Assembly: GCA_902385625.1 (NCBI GenBank)
Contig: CABMGE010000011.1
Span: 1-53,351, forward strand
Length of the DNA: 53,351 nucleotides
DNA from: an uncultured archaeon
Lineage (GTDB): Archaea > Nanobdellota > Nanobdellia > Pacearchaeales > GW2011-AR1
Reading direction: 5' to 3'
Part shown: positions 24,291-33,865 of the stretch, piece by piece
Layout: each line of letters opens with the position of its first letter
Position numbering within the stretch: the first letter of the stretch is position 1
The notes under the pieces: generated by a model
The model's database searches: none
The model's input: the letters and a program-made list of their open reading frames with translations, nothing else
Told to the model about the DNA's origin: nothing
Position numbers and translations under genes: made by a program

Positions 24291-25781
24291 ATGGCGGAGA
24301 TTGATGATTTTATTGCAAAAGTAAGTCCTTATTATAAAGCAAGAAAAGAGAAAAAAGACAAAGGAGCAGATGTTTCTGTTCCAGGCGTGGAGTTTAGCCT
24401 GACTTATGATTCTACAACAGAAACCTTAGAACCAATATATTTCTGGATGCTTGATGAAATGAATAAAAGATTCAAGCCAAAAAATGTTGAAAAGATAATG
24501 GATAATTTTGCATCTTCTCCTGGAAGCGGGCATTTTTCAGAACTTCAGGGAAAAGCATCTCAAATGCAGCAGGAAGCTTCAAGAATCTTAGGAACTGTAA
24601 ACAATATTCTAAAAGGGGCTTTAAATCTTATCTATGATCTAAAAGAGTTTAAAATAAGACTCAGTCATTATGATGCTGCAAAATCTTCTGATGCAAATGT
24701 AAAAGAAGCTGGAAATTTAGCCCTAAAACAAATCTGGATGGATAAAGTAGATATTCAAAGAGGACAAGGAAGTTTAAATGCTCTTTCTTCTGGAAATCTT
24801 CAATTTGTAACACTAAGAGACGCATTTATGATTGCAAATTCTGTATCAGATATTAAGAAAATGGATTTAAATGACAGAGTAAAAAGAATACTTGAACCAA
24901 GAGTACAGGAATTTTTAGAATGGAAATTAAGAAGCGAACAAGAACTAAGAAAAAGATTTGAAATAGAAAAGATTTATCTAAAAAGCCAGGTTGAAGCCTT
25001 AAAACTAAACGCAAGATGGGCAAAACCCTATTTAAGAGCAGCACAGCAACTAATGCAAAATGAAAGAATGTCAGGAAATCCTGCACTAGTTACTGCATTT
25101 AACACAATAATGTTAGATCTAAGTCTTATGGGAAAAAGTGAATTAGATATTAAGGATTATGTAATACAAAAAAGACTTCCAAGAGAATTTAGAAAATTCA
25201 ATAATCTTAGGAAATACTCCCAAATTGTAATAATAGATCTAAGTTTTAGAGGAATTCCTTCAAAAGTAGGCCAACATTATACATTTGGAGGAAGAGCAGA
25301 AATTAATTTCAGATCATATGCATTAAATGAAGAAGAATTAACTCTTGTAAAAGAAAAAATGAAAGAGTCTGATCTCTCAACAGCACTAGGATTTATTCAG
25401 GGAATGACTGATGACTCTCTTGCTCAATTAAAGCTTGATATTGATGAACTTTTAGAAGAGGATAAAAAAGAGAAAAAAGAACAAGTATCAGATCCTTTCA
25501 CAGCAATGTTTTCTTTTTTTAAATCAGATAAAAATGATAAAGATGCAGAAAAAGAAAAACTAAAAAAATTAAAGGAAAAAGGACCTAAAAAAGAAAACTA
25601 TGCAGAATCATATTTAAGAGCTCTTGCTGATGCAGAGGCAAAATCTACTTGTTATGGAATATATGATATATACAAGAAAGGCGTTGGAATGGCTGCATTC
25701 CCTTATTCAGACGACTATGAAACAAAGATTCCAAGAACATTTGGAGAAAGACTGTTCAAATTAAATGAACCTAAAAGATAG
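24291..25781 (+). CDS. Large helical protein of unknown function
   Basis: The 496-residue product has no signal or membrane segment. It is largely helical, with a Lys/Glu-rich linker (about residues 395-450) between an N-terminal part and a C-terminal stretch that contains KGVGMAAFPYSDDYETKIP. GAGGT lies about 11 nt before the ATG. The disordered protein 57 nt downstream on the same strand is a likely partner. Family not recognised. Confidence 0.7.
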   Translation: MAEIDDFIAKVSPYYKARKEKKDKGADVSVPGVEFSLTYDSTTETLEPIYFWMLDEMNKRFKPKNVEKIMDNFASSPGSGHFSELQGKASQMQQEASRILGTVNNILKGALNLIYDLKEFKIRLSHYDAAKSSDANVKEAGNLALKQIWMDKVDIQRGQGSLNALSSGNLQFVTLRDAFMIANSVSDIKKMDLNDRVKRILEPRVQEFLEWKLRSEQELRKRFEIEKIYLKSQVEALKLNARWAKPYLRAAQQLMQNERMSGNPALVTAFNTIMLDLSLMGKSELDIKDYVIQKRLPREFRKFNNLRKYSQIVIIDLSFRGIPSKVGQHYTFGGRAEINFRSYALNEEELTLVKEKMKESDLSTALGFIQGMTDDSLAQLKLDIDELLEEDKKEKKEQVSDPFTAMFSFFKSDKNDKDAEKEKLKKLKEKGPKKENYAESYLRALADAEAKSTCYGIYDIYKKGVGMAAFPYSDDYETKIPRTFGERLFKLNEPKR

Positions 25782-25838
25782 TTCTGCCAAAAGTCTTACA
25801 AACGAAAATTTTAAATCATATGAATACTGGTTAATTAT

Positions 25839-26387
25839 ATGAAAAAGAATTCTAAAAAACCAAAAGAAAAAAATGAAGTAAAAGAGACACCAACAAATAA
25901 AGAAATAAATCTTAAAAATTTAAAATTTAAAGAAGAAAAAGAGTCTGAAGAGCCAAAAGAGGAATTAGAAAATATAGTATTTCAAACAGAAGCAAAAAAA
26001 GCTCCAAAACAAATTGTAAACCCATTTCTAGAAATAGAAGATAATCCAGAAACCAGGCTTGAAAACCAAGTAGAAAATGCTCCAGTAACTAAAACCGAAA
26101 CGCAAAATGAATTAGAGCCCACAAATATTCTAAGATATGTTACAAACGCTCCATCCTATTCCTCTGCAAGTTATAATTCAACAAAAACAGAATATGAAGG
26201 TTATCCAAAAATAATAAGTCCTCAAATGGATACAAATCCTCTTATTCCTCCTCCACCATTCGAAACATTTCAACAACGACCAGTTGTAAACGCCTGGATG
26301 GATCCAATGCAAACCGAGTCCACAGCAGAATCTGAAAAAAGAAAATACCAGCCAATGGAAGATCGTAAAAGAAAAAAGATCTGGTAA
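25839..26387 (+). CDS. Disordered charged protein
   Basis: The 182-residue product is low-complexity: Lys/Glu/Asn-rich for the first 90 residues, then a Pro/Ser/Thr/Tyr segment (LIPPPPFETF) and a basic end. No fold is recognisable. It follows the 496-residue gene closely and is probably in the same operon. Confidence 0.6.
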   Translation: MKKNSKKPKEKNEVKETPTNKEINLKNLKFKEEKESEEPKEELENIVFQTEAKKAPKQIVNPFLEIEDNPETRLENQVENAPVTKTETQNELEPTNILRYVTNAPSYSSASYNSTKTEYEGYPKIISPQMDTNPLIPPPPFETFQQRPVVNAWMDPMQTESTAESEKRKYQPMEDRKRKKIW

Positions 26388-26397
26388 AATATACTAT

Positions 26398-29300
26398 TTA
26401 ATTGGCTTTGTTTATAATCTCATTTTTCTTTTGAATAGCGTTCAAGTAATATGCAATTATTATAAGAGAGATAACTAAAACAATAATTATAATCAAACAC
26501 ACCTTAAGCCAAATAGTTATAATACTATCAGGATTTTCTTTAGGACTTTCTACCTGAGTGTTATTAGTTATTGCAGTTTTATTTTCATTAACCAAAACAG
26601 CATCTCCTGTAATCTTCTCATGAATGTTTTTAACAGTTACATTTGCCTTCTTGTTTACAATATTATTTAGTTTAACATACAAATCATAATATTCATCATT
26701 ATCAAGTTCAAACTTCTTTTCCTCTCCAACTTTAAAGGTTACATTTTGAGGTGTGCTCATAATTGAAATAACAGCGCTTTCATTATCAGAACTTATACTG
26801 ACAGTTCCAACATAATGTGATTCCCCGCTATCAAGGTTCATTTTAACTCTTTCCTGCACTCCAAGATCTAGAGAATATCCAAGGGTTAAATTATTTTTAG
26901 AGTCAGTTGTAGTGTCAATTGTGTTTTTCCAAAAAACAGTTATAAAAACAACATTGCTTCCCACACTCCCCCCTCCACCGGGATTCTGATTATTTGAACT
27001 ATCATTAACATGACTGGAAGGAATAAGACTAAGACTCATTACCAAATTCTTGTTTTCAGTTAGGTTAACAAAAGTAAAATTAGAATAATATCCAGTTTTA
27101 GTTGCATTAACAGTATAATTTGAATAATAACTTAAATTTCCATTATTTACATATTCAATTAATTCTTTTTGCAAGATAGTTCCATCACCCAATGTATTTT
27201 CAGAAAACTGCAAAGAACTAGAAACATTAAACATAGAAATGGCAACATAACTAAGTGGACTTGCTCCATTTGTAACATTTAAATTAAAATACCATTTTCG
27301 AATAAGTTCACTTCCAATTTCAACATATTCTTTTAAAGAATTATAATTTACATTGATAAATGTATTATTAATTGAATTTTCATTTAAATAAGTATCATTG
27401 TTTGTTAGTTCAATTAAAGTCAAATCTCTAAAAATATTATTACTGGAGTTTCCAGTAAGATAAATTAAATTTTTTGAACTTAAATTAATTACTCCTCCTG
27501 AAAATGTATTATTCTGTGAGTTTGAGAAAATATACAAGCAGCCATAAGTCGTATTTGTGCAATTCCAAATATTATTATTAATAAAACTATTATTGGAACT
27601 TGATTCAAGAGAAATTCCACTTACCAAATTTGAATCCATAGTATTGTTAATTATCTGATTATTTGAACTTGAAGAAAAATCAATTCCATAAGGATAATTT
27701 AAATTTAGAATATTCCCCATCACTAAATTATTAGTTGACCCTGAATAAAGACAAATTCCATTACCATTACTTATACCCTGAGCCGAGTTTGAACTTATAT
27801 TATTATTAGTTATTTGATTATTTGAACTTCCAGAGATCCACATTGCACTATAATTATTCAGAGTTACTGTGTTTCCAGTCAAATTATTATTTGAACTTCC
27901 AACAAGATCAATTCCATCTAAATTTGCGCTCGCAGTGTTATTAATTATCTGATTATTGTATGAGTCTGTCCAAAGAGCGATCCCTACAAAACTTGAAATT
28001 GCAGTATTGTTAAATATCAAAGAATTATTAACTTTATGAAACTGGATTCCAAAACCTCCAAGAGAAGTATTCATGCTAACATTGCAATTCTTAATCGTAA
28101 TATTTGAAATCCCATTTTCAGAGCCTGCATAAATCCCAGGTTTAGCCAAAGTTGTATTTCTTATAATATATCCATTGCAATTGAGTTCAACATTAGAAGT
28201 AGTAATATTAAAGCATCCTGTTGAGTTAATGTCACTTTCATTTAAGTTTCTGTTCATGGTATAAACTCCTGACCGATTTATTTTCTGGCAACTGCTTAAA
28301 TTAAAATCTTCGCTGGAATTTGAACTAGTATTAGAAACACTCCAAATCATTGCTTCTTCATAAACTCCAAAATTAGATCCTGTATCAATAAGACTCCATC
28401 CAGTACCATTCCAACAAGAATTTTTAGAAGTTGTTGAACCTTCGCAAGTACTATCAAAAACTTCAATTTTAAATTGCAAAATAGATTGGTTAAAACAAAT
28501 CAAAGGAATAATTTTAGGATTAGTTATATTCCATAGAGAATTATTTAATGCATTAATTGGTTTTGAATAATTAATATATAATGTTACATCTTGGCAATAA
28601 CCACTTGCAAAAGTACTCCAATTACCATCATAAGCATTATTTAAATCAGTCCAGGTTCCAGAAGAACCATAACTTCCACTATAATCAAGTCCGCAATTTC
28701 CATCCCGTACATTAGAAACATTTGCAGTCTCTTGGTAGCACCAAGTATAATTTACTGGATTAATTATAACAAGACCAGTTGAATTAACAATTCCTGAATA
28801 ATTGGTTCCATCAAATAAATTGATACCACATTTCCAATTATCTCCTGAACTTAAATTTCCAGATTTAAGTATTGCATTGAATTCAGTTCCATTAGAATAA
28901 CTATTATTATAATCAAAACTTAAATTAACAATATTATTCTTAAACCAAACAACAGAAACATTTAGCAAATCAAGATCAATATCAGTTATGGAAGCATAGC
29001 AATTTAGATCTGATTGTGTTAAATTTTTTCCATCAGTGGAGTTTATTGCTACAACAGGAGCATTTGGAAGCGAGTTTATTGTAGTTGAAATGTTCCAGAT
29101 CATTGCCTCTTCGTAGATTGCAGTTCCAATTCCAACTGTACGAAGGCTAGCCCAAGTTCCATTATTACAATCCCATTCGCCACCTGTGTCAGTAGCTGAC
29201 ACTCTTAATTGTAATATTAAAGAATCATAATCCCAGCATGATTGGAGAATAGTAAGGTTTGATATGCCTAAATCTTTGATTTGCCATAAGCTATTTTGTT

Positions 29301-29649
29301 GTGCTCCAAAGGGTTTTGTATAATTTATATAAATAAAACCCCCTGCTGAGAGCCCCATAGTGCTCCAGTTCCCATCATAGGTATTATTGGGATTGTTCCA
29401 GAAACCAATAAGCTCATATCTCCCTGAATAATCAAGTCCACAACTTCCATCACGTGCACTAGATGCATTTGCAGTCTCTTGATAACATAAACTATAAGTT
29501 GTAGACTGAGTACCATACTTTAAATCATCAACAACTCTACCAGTTAAATTAAATTTCAAGATAAAAAATAACAATATCATTAGGATTAATACAAAAAAGA
29601 TAAACCAGTTTATCGCTCTTTTTTTAGTAATTAACCCTCTTTTTCTCAT
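26398..29649 (-). CDS. Giant surface protein with NosD-type beta-helix
   Basis: The 1083-residue product has an N-terminal signal or anchor helix (about 14-34). Two tandem copies of a domain of about 150-170 residues follow, each starting CYQETAN and ending YEEAMIW. Next is a long right-handed beta-helix (about 470-790) of repeats such as SSNNQIINN and SSNNNLTGN, as in NosD/periplasmic copper-binding repeats. Last come a beta-sandwich-like part and a C-terminal membrane helix (about 1040-1065). Many N-x-S/T sites suggest N-glycosylation. Likely an adhesin or polysaccharide-binding surface protein. Confidence 0.85.
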   Translation of the reverse strand: MRKRGLITKKRAINWFIFFVLILMILLFFILKFNLTGRVVDDLKYGTQSTTYSLCYQETANASSARDGSCGLDYSGRYELIGFWNNPNNTYDGNWSTMGLSAGGFIYINYTKPFGAQQNSLWQIKDLGISNLTILQSCWDYDSLILQLRVSATDTGGEWDCNNGTWASLRTVGIGTAIYEEAMIWNISTTINSLPNAPVVAINSTDGKNLTQSDLNCYASITDIDLDLLNVSVVWFKNNIVNLSFDYNNSYSNGTEFNAILKSGNLSSGDNWKCGINLFDGTNYSGIVNSTGLVIINPVNYTWCYQETANVSNVRDGNCGLDYSGSYGSSGTWTDLNNAYDGNWSTFASGYCQDVTLYINYSKPINALNNSLWNITNPKIIPLICFNQSILQFKIEVFDSTCEGSTTSKNSCWNGTGWSLIDTGSNFGVYEEAMIWSVSNTSSNSSEDFNLSSCQKINRSGVYTMNRNLNESDINSTGCFNITTSNVELNCNGYIIRNTTLAKPGIYAGSENGISNITIKNCNVSMNTSLGGFGIQFHKVNNSLIFNNTAISSFVGIALWTDSYNNQIINNTASANLDGIDLVGSSNNNLTGNTVTLNNYSAMWISGSSNNQITNNNISSNSAQGISNGNGICLYSGSTNNLVMGNILNLNYPYGIDFSSSSNNQIINNTMDSNLVSGISLESSSNNSFINNNIWNCTNTTYGCLYIFSNSQNNTFSGGVINLSSKNLIYLTGNSSNNIFRDLTLIELTNNDTYLNENSINNTFINVNYNSLKEYVEIGSELIRKWYFNLNVTNGASPLSYVAISMFNVSSSLQFSENTLGDGTILQKELIEYVNNGNLSYYSNYTVNATKTGYYSNFTFVNLTENKNLVMSLSLIPSSHVNDSSNNQNPGGGGSVGSNVVFITVFWKNTIDTTTDSKNNLTLGYSLDLGVQERVKMNLDSGESHYVGTVSISSDNESAVISIMSTPQNVTFKVGEEKKFELDNDEYYDLYVKLNNIVNKKANVTVKNIHEKITGDAVLVNENKTAITNNTQVESPKENPDSIITIWLKVCLIIIIVLVISLIIIAYYLNAIQKKNEIINKAN

Positions 29650-29767
29650 AAATTTTCAAAGATTGAGAAATATTTAAAGATGTCTAATATAAATCCAAAA
29701 CTATATAAATAAAATTCCCTTGTTTTAACTACTAAAAAAGATAGGTATTATTCGTAATTATATTAAA

Positions 29768-31594
29768 ATGGCAGGCTATGAAAACTTGTATGAAGGCTCT
29801 CCGAGCTATCTTGTTCCAAGAGAAACAGGTCTGAAATATATTTCTGCAGGTTATCAATCTCCTCTAGCATCAATAGGGATGGCAACTGATCCTAGAACTG
29901 CAAACCAGTTAGGAGAACTTAACTTAAAGTTAAATCCTGGTGCAAAACACATGGAAGTTGGTGCAATACAAGGAGCTGTTATGGAATCTATTCCAGACCA
30001 GCATTTGGATGAAATGAGAAGAGTTGCAAAACAAGCAGGAGTAAGTTTATCCATGCATGCACCAATTGTTGAACCATCTGGAATGGGAGAAAGAGAATGG
30101 TCAGAAGTAAATAGAATAGGAGCAGAAAGACAACTCGAATCAGCATTGTTAAGAGCTCATAAACTTAATCCAACAGGCAATATTTCTGTTACAACTCACT
30201 CTGCAGCAGGTCCTGAACTTGTTGAAAAACATAAAGAAAAAAATGAAAAGGGAGAAATGGAAGAAAAAACAACTTCACTATATGTAGTAGATCCAGAGTC
30301 AGGAAGAATATCTCCTTATCCAGTACAAAAAAGATTTTTCCCAGAAGAAGGAAAAGAAGGAGGAGATTATAAAGCAGGAGAAGCAAGAAAATTCGAACTA
30401 AAAGAAGAATTAAAAAAAATAAATGAAGATCAATGGAAACAAAAACTTACAGAAATAAACAGACTTGCAACATATGGAGAAGAAAGACTTGATGCAATTG
30501 GAAAACAAATTCCAAAAGAAATTTATCCTGATTTATTAAAAGGAAATGTGGATATTGATAAAGTGGCAGCTTCTGAAAGAGACAGGGATATTTACAAGCA
30601 AGCACAAAGAGAAGTAATTCATAGCCAAATCTATTTAAGGGATGCTTATAGAAATCTAAAAAATACATTTGACGAAACTTATCTTTCAGCATCAGAAGAA
30701 GACAAAAAAAAATTGGACAAATTTGCACAAGAAATAAAAGGAAGTATAAAACCAGGTATAGAAACAGATCCAGGAGCATTAGGAGAAGTTCTTGAAAAAG
30801 GATTAAAAGTTTTAGGAGAAATAAAAACTCCTGAAAAATGGAAACCATTAAGAGAATTTGCAATGGAGAAATCAGCAGAAACTTTTGCAAATGTCGCAAG
30901 TTCAGCATATAAAAAATTCGGAGACACAGCTCCAATTCTAAACATTGAAAACCCTCCTGCAGGAAGCGGATTTTCAAGAGCAGAGGATTTAAAAGAATTA
31001 ATTGAAAAAACAAGGGATAAACTAGCTGAAAACTTAAAAAAAGAAGGATTATCTTCAGGAGAAGCGCAAAGACAAGCTGAAAAATTAGTTGGTGCAACAT
31101 GGGATGTTGGACATATTAATATGCTCAGAAAAAAAGGATATTCAGAACAGGATGTTGTAAAACAAACCGAAATAATTGCACCTTTTGTAAATCATGTTCA
31201 TCTTTCAGATAACTTTGGTTTAGATCACACTGAACTTCCAATGGGAATGGGAAATGTCCCTATGAAAGAAATTATGAAAAAATTAGGAGACAAAGGTTTT
31301 GAAGCAAAAAAAATAATAGAAGCTGGAAACTGGTGGCAATATTTTGGAGAAAAAGGTGGTGGAAATCCATTTAAACCAAGTATTGAAGCATTTGATTCTC
31401 CTGTTTATTCAATGGAAGGTGGCCCTTACTGGAGTCAGATGGGAGGGTATGGAATGTATTACTCAGGACACGGAGCAGTAAATCCTGCAGTTCATCACAG
31501 GCTTTATGGATCAGGATTTGAAAATCTTCCAATAGAACTTGGCGGTGAAATTGGAGGAGACAGAGGAAGGTTCTCAGGAACACCAAATCAATAA
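29768..31594 (+). CDS. TIM-barrel protein, xylose-isomerase/AP-endonuclease-like, with large insert
   Basis: The 608-residue product starts like sugar-phosphate isomerase/endonuclease IV barrels: LSMHAPIVEPSG (about 94-105) with SVTTHSAAGPE after it, and late strands ATWDVGHINMLRKKGY, NHVHLSDNFGLDHTELPMGMGNVPM and KKIIEAGNW, which carry the usual metal-binding His/Asp/Glu. About 230 helical residues (about 160-400) are inserted in mid-barrel, and a Gly/Tyr-rich tail (MGGYGMYYSGHG) follows. Barrels of this type act on sugars or abasic DNA; the substrate here is unknown. Confidence 0.75.
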   Translation: MAGYENLYEGSPSYLVPRETGLKYISAGYQSPLASIGMATDPRTANQLGELNLKLNPGAKHMEVGAIQGAVMESIPDQHLDEMRRVAKQAGVSLSMHAPIVEPSGMGEREWSEVNRIGAERQLESALLRAHKLNPTGNISVTTHSAAGPELVEKHKEKNEKGEMEEKTTSLYVVDPESGRISPYPVQKRFFPEEGKEGGDYKAGEARKFELKEELKKINEDQWKQKLTEINRLATYGEERLDAIGKQIPKEIYPDLLKGNVDIDKVAASERDRDIYKQAQREVIHSQIYLRDAYRNLKNTFDETYLSASEEDKKKLDKFAQEIKGSIKPGIETDPGALGEVLEKGLKVLGEIKTPEKWKPLREFAMEKSAETFANVASSAYKKFGDTAPILNIENPPAGSGFSRAEDLKELIEKTRDKLAENLKKEGLSSGEAQRQAEKLVGATWDVGHINMLRKKGYSEQDVVKQTEIIAPFVNHVHLSDNFGLDHTELPMGMGNVPMKEIMKKLGDKGFEAKKIIEAGNWWQYFGEKGGGNPFKPSIEAFDSPVYSMEGGPYWSQMGGYGMYYSGHGAVNPAVHHRLYGSGFENLPIELGGEIGGDRGRFSGTPNQ

Positions 31595-31672
31595 AATTCA
31601 TATATCCCCAAACAACAGATTTAAAAATAAACATATCTTTTGTATTACATAATAATCTATAATAAATATTAA

Positions 31673-32515
31673 ATGAAGATGGTGAATAAAAAGAATTCTA
31701 AAAAGGAAAATAAAATAAATCCAAAACTAATTCCAACACTGCAGTTTAAAACAGAAAGAGATATTGCAATGGATTTTACAGAAAAAGTTTATATGAGATT
31801 TGATAAAATAATCAAATCAGTTATTTTATTTGGTTCAGCAGCAAAACAAACAAATAAACAAGGCTCAGATATCGATATTATAATAATTATAGATGATGCT
31901 GCAGTTAAATTTGATGAAAAATTAATTCTTTGGTATAGAGACGAACTTGGAAAACTAATACAGGAAAATCCCTATAAGCAAGAACTCCATATAAACACAA
32001 TAAAACTTACAACTTGGTGGGAAGATTTTACAAAAGGAGATCCTGTTGTAATAAATATCATAAGATATGGAGAAACTTTAATTGATTTTGGAGGATTTTT
32101 TACACCTCTTAAATTCCTTTTACAAGAAGGAAGAATAAAATCGACACCAGAAGCAATGTATGCTATATTAAACAGAGTTCCAGAACATATTATAAGAAGT
32201 AAAATAGCTGAATTAAGTGCAATAGAAGGATGTTATTGGGCAATGATTGAATCAGCACAAGCACTTTTAATGACTGTAAAAATACTTCCCCCAAGCCCAG
32301 AGCACATTGCAAATTTACTCAAAGAACACTTTGTTGATAAAGGCATTTTAAAGATGAATTATGTTTCAGATCTAAAAGAACTTTATGATCTTCACAGAAA
32401 AATAGTGCATAATGAAGTAAGGGATATTGATGGAAGGGTTATTGATTCCTGGCAAAAAAAATCAGAAGACTTTTTTAAAGTCTGTGTAAAACTGATCAAT
32501 GAAATAATACAATAA
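31673..32515 (+). CDS. Fused minimal nucleotidyltransferase and HEPN-like protein
   Basis: N-terminal minimal nucleotidyltransferase domain (about 30-140) with GSAAK (54-58) and GSDIDI (64-69), the GS-x-DxD metal site. C-terminal helical domain (about 150-278) of HEPN type with LHRKIVHNEV; the Arg-to-His spacing is three residues, one shorter than the Rx4-6H RNase motif. MNT and HEPN proteins are usually separate antitoxin and toxin genes in which MNT modifies HEPN. Here one chain carries both, so toxin activity is uncertain; a tRNA- or small-molecule nucleotidyltransferase is the alternative. Confidence 0.8.
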   Translation: MKMVNKKNSKKENKINPKLIPTLQFKTERDIAMDFTEKVYMRFDKIIKSVILFGSAAKQTNKQGSDIDIIIIIDDAAVKFDEKLILWYRDELGKLIQENPYKQELHINTIKLTTWWEDFTKGDPVVINIIRYGETLIDFGGFFTPLKFLLQEGRIKSTPEAMYAILNRVPEHIIRSKIAELSAIEGCYWAMIESAQALLMTVKILPPSPEHIANLLKEHFVDKGILKMNYVSDLKELYDLHRKIVHNEVRDIDGRVIDSWQKKSEDFFKVCVKLINEIIQ

Positions 32516-32536
32516 GATTATTTTAAATTAAAAAAA

Positions 32537-33349
32537 TTATTTTTCTTTTCTCTTATAAGTTTCATTAAGCATGCCCTCATAAACTTTTAAGAGATCATCT
32601 TCCTTTAAGAATGATTTCAAGTAGTCTATTTCATTTCCCTGAATTTTTTCAGCGAATTTATGACTTACATCTCCAAGTATATCTTGGTATGCTTCAATTA
32701 CAAATCTTCCAACTCCGTCATCTTTCTTATATTGAATTACTGCTTCAAAGAATTTGAAAGCTGCTTTTTTATCTGCAGCGACTTTTGGATCTTCTCCATC
32801 TTTTACTTTATATTGATCTTTGTAATATTTAAGAACTTCTGATTTCATTCCTGCAACTAATTGTCCTTTTTCAGGTTCTCCTACTTTAGCAGTATCCTTA
32901 AAAGCATCAAGAGTTGATTTCATCCTAAGCATCTTATTGTGTAATTCTCCAAGTTCCTGATATCTTTCAGTTGTAGGATTTTTTTTACCAGGAGCATTTT
33001 TCATAAGTATTTGTCCCATAAAATCTTCAGGAGTAGAATGTAATATTCCTTCTAAATTTTCTTTTCCAAATTTTGCAAATTCTTCACGTTGTTTTCTGTA
33101 ACCTTCTTTTAAAACAGGTGAAACAACATAATAATTATTAAGATCTGTTTTAAGTCCTTCCCAAAGTCTGCCTCTTTGCTGTTCACTAAGAGCTTCATTT
33201 TGAAGTAATACATTTTGAACTAATTGGGGAATAGCATCGCTTCCTTTTCCACCTGCAACATCTTCAAGTCCAAATTGATATTGTTTAGCAGCACCATAAC
33301 GTCCTGCAAATTCTTCAAACTTTGTTGGTGGTTGTTCGTCTTTTGCCAT
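32537..33349 (-). CDS. Helical hypothetical protein
   Basis: The start was set by a perfect GGAGGT 10 nt before the ATG at 33349; the longer in-frame ATG at 33379 would overlap the upstream gene and precede the ribosome site. The product (270 residues) is soluble, Lys/Glu-rich and almost wholly helical. Family not recognised. It follows a 65-codon gene by 1 nt. Confidence 0.7.
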   Translation of the reverse strand: MAKDEQPPTKFEEFAGRYGAAKQYQFGLEDVAGGKGSDAIPQLVQNVLLQNEALSEQQRGRLWEGLKTDLNNYYVVSPVLKEGYRKQREEFAKFGKENLEGILHSTPEDFMGQILMKNAPGKKNPTTERYQELGELHNKMLRMKSTLDAFKDTAKVGEPEKGQLVAGMKSEVLKYYKDQYKVKDGEDPKVAADKKAAFKFFEAVIQYKKDDGVGRFVIEAYQDILGDVSHKFAEKIQGNEIDYLKSFLKEDDLLKVYEGMLNETYKRKEK

Positions 33350-33350
33350 A

Positions 33351-33548
33351 TTATTGTAAACCTCCAGATGTTCTTCCATTGTTTCCTTTAAACATTTTTC
33401 TTAAATGAATTCCATATTGTACAGAATAATTAATAGCATGAGTAGATTCAGGTCTTACTTCAGTTCTAGGACCAGTTGGATCTGATTCAGTTCTATCGCT
33501 AAAATAAGGTCCTCTTACAGTTCTCTGGTATGAATTTGTTGGTATCAT
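33351..33548 (-). CDS. Small basic hypothetical protein
   Basis: The ATG at 33548 is 27-28 nt after the TATATAAA box (33572-33579), whereas the longer ATG (33572) would lie inside that box. The 65-residue product is polar, basic, and poor in hydrophobic residues. The GGAGGT site that serves the next gene overlaps its last codons. Function unknown. Confidence 0.55.
   Translation of the reverse strand: MIPTNSYQRTVRGPYFSDRTESDPTGPRTEVRPESTHAINYSVQYGIHLRKMFKGNNGRTSGGLQ
33360..33365 (-). promoter_or_regulatory. Shine-Dalgarno GGAGGT inside an operon
   Basis: Perfect match to the archaeal anti-SD core, spaced 10 nt from the ATG at 33349. It decides the start of the 32537-33349 gene. Confidence 0.7.
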
Positions 33549-33865
33549 TTTATTTTGGTTTATTATTTTCATTTATATATTTTTGTATTATAACTTTAAC
33601 CAAGTTTAATCAGTGTTTTAACCTGATTTTTTGATAATTTACCTAGGCATAAGAAGTATATAAATGTTTCGTTTTGTATACACCTAATAGTAGTAACAAA
33701 CATACAATATATACAACCTTTCTATTTATAAATATGTCTATTTAGTTCTGTTCACAATTAAACTCTCTTGTAAATAAGATATAACTCTAGAACAAATTAT
33801 ATTATAATAAGCCTCACACCTATATATAACTATCGTATCATTTGATCAGTTAAATTATAATTACT

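Noticed and set aside
30447..31100. 217-codon minus-strand frame opposite the TIM-barrel gene
   Set aside because: Leu/Phe-rich antisense shadow of a Lys/Glu-rich helical insert. No promoter or ribosome site, and the plus-strand protein is well supported.
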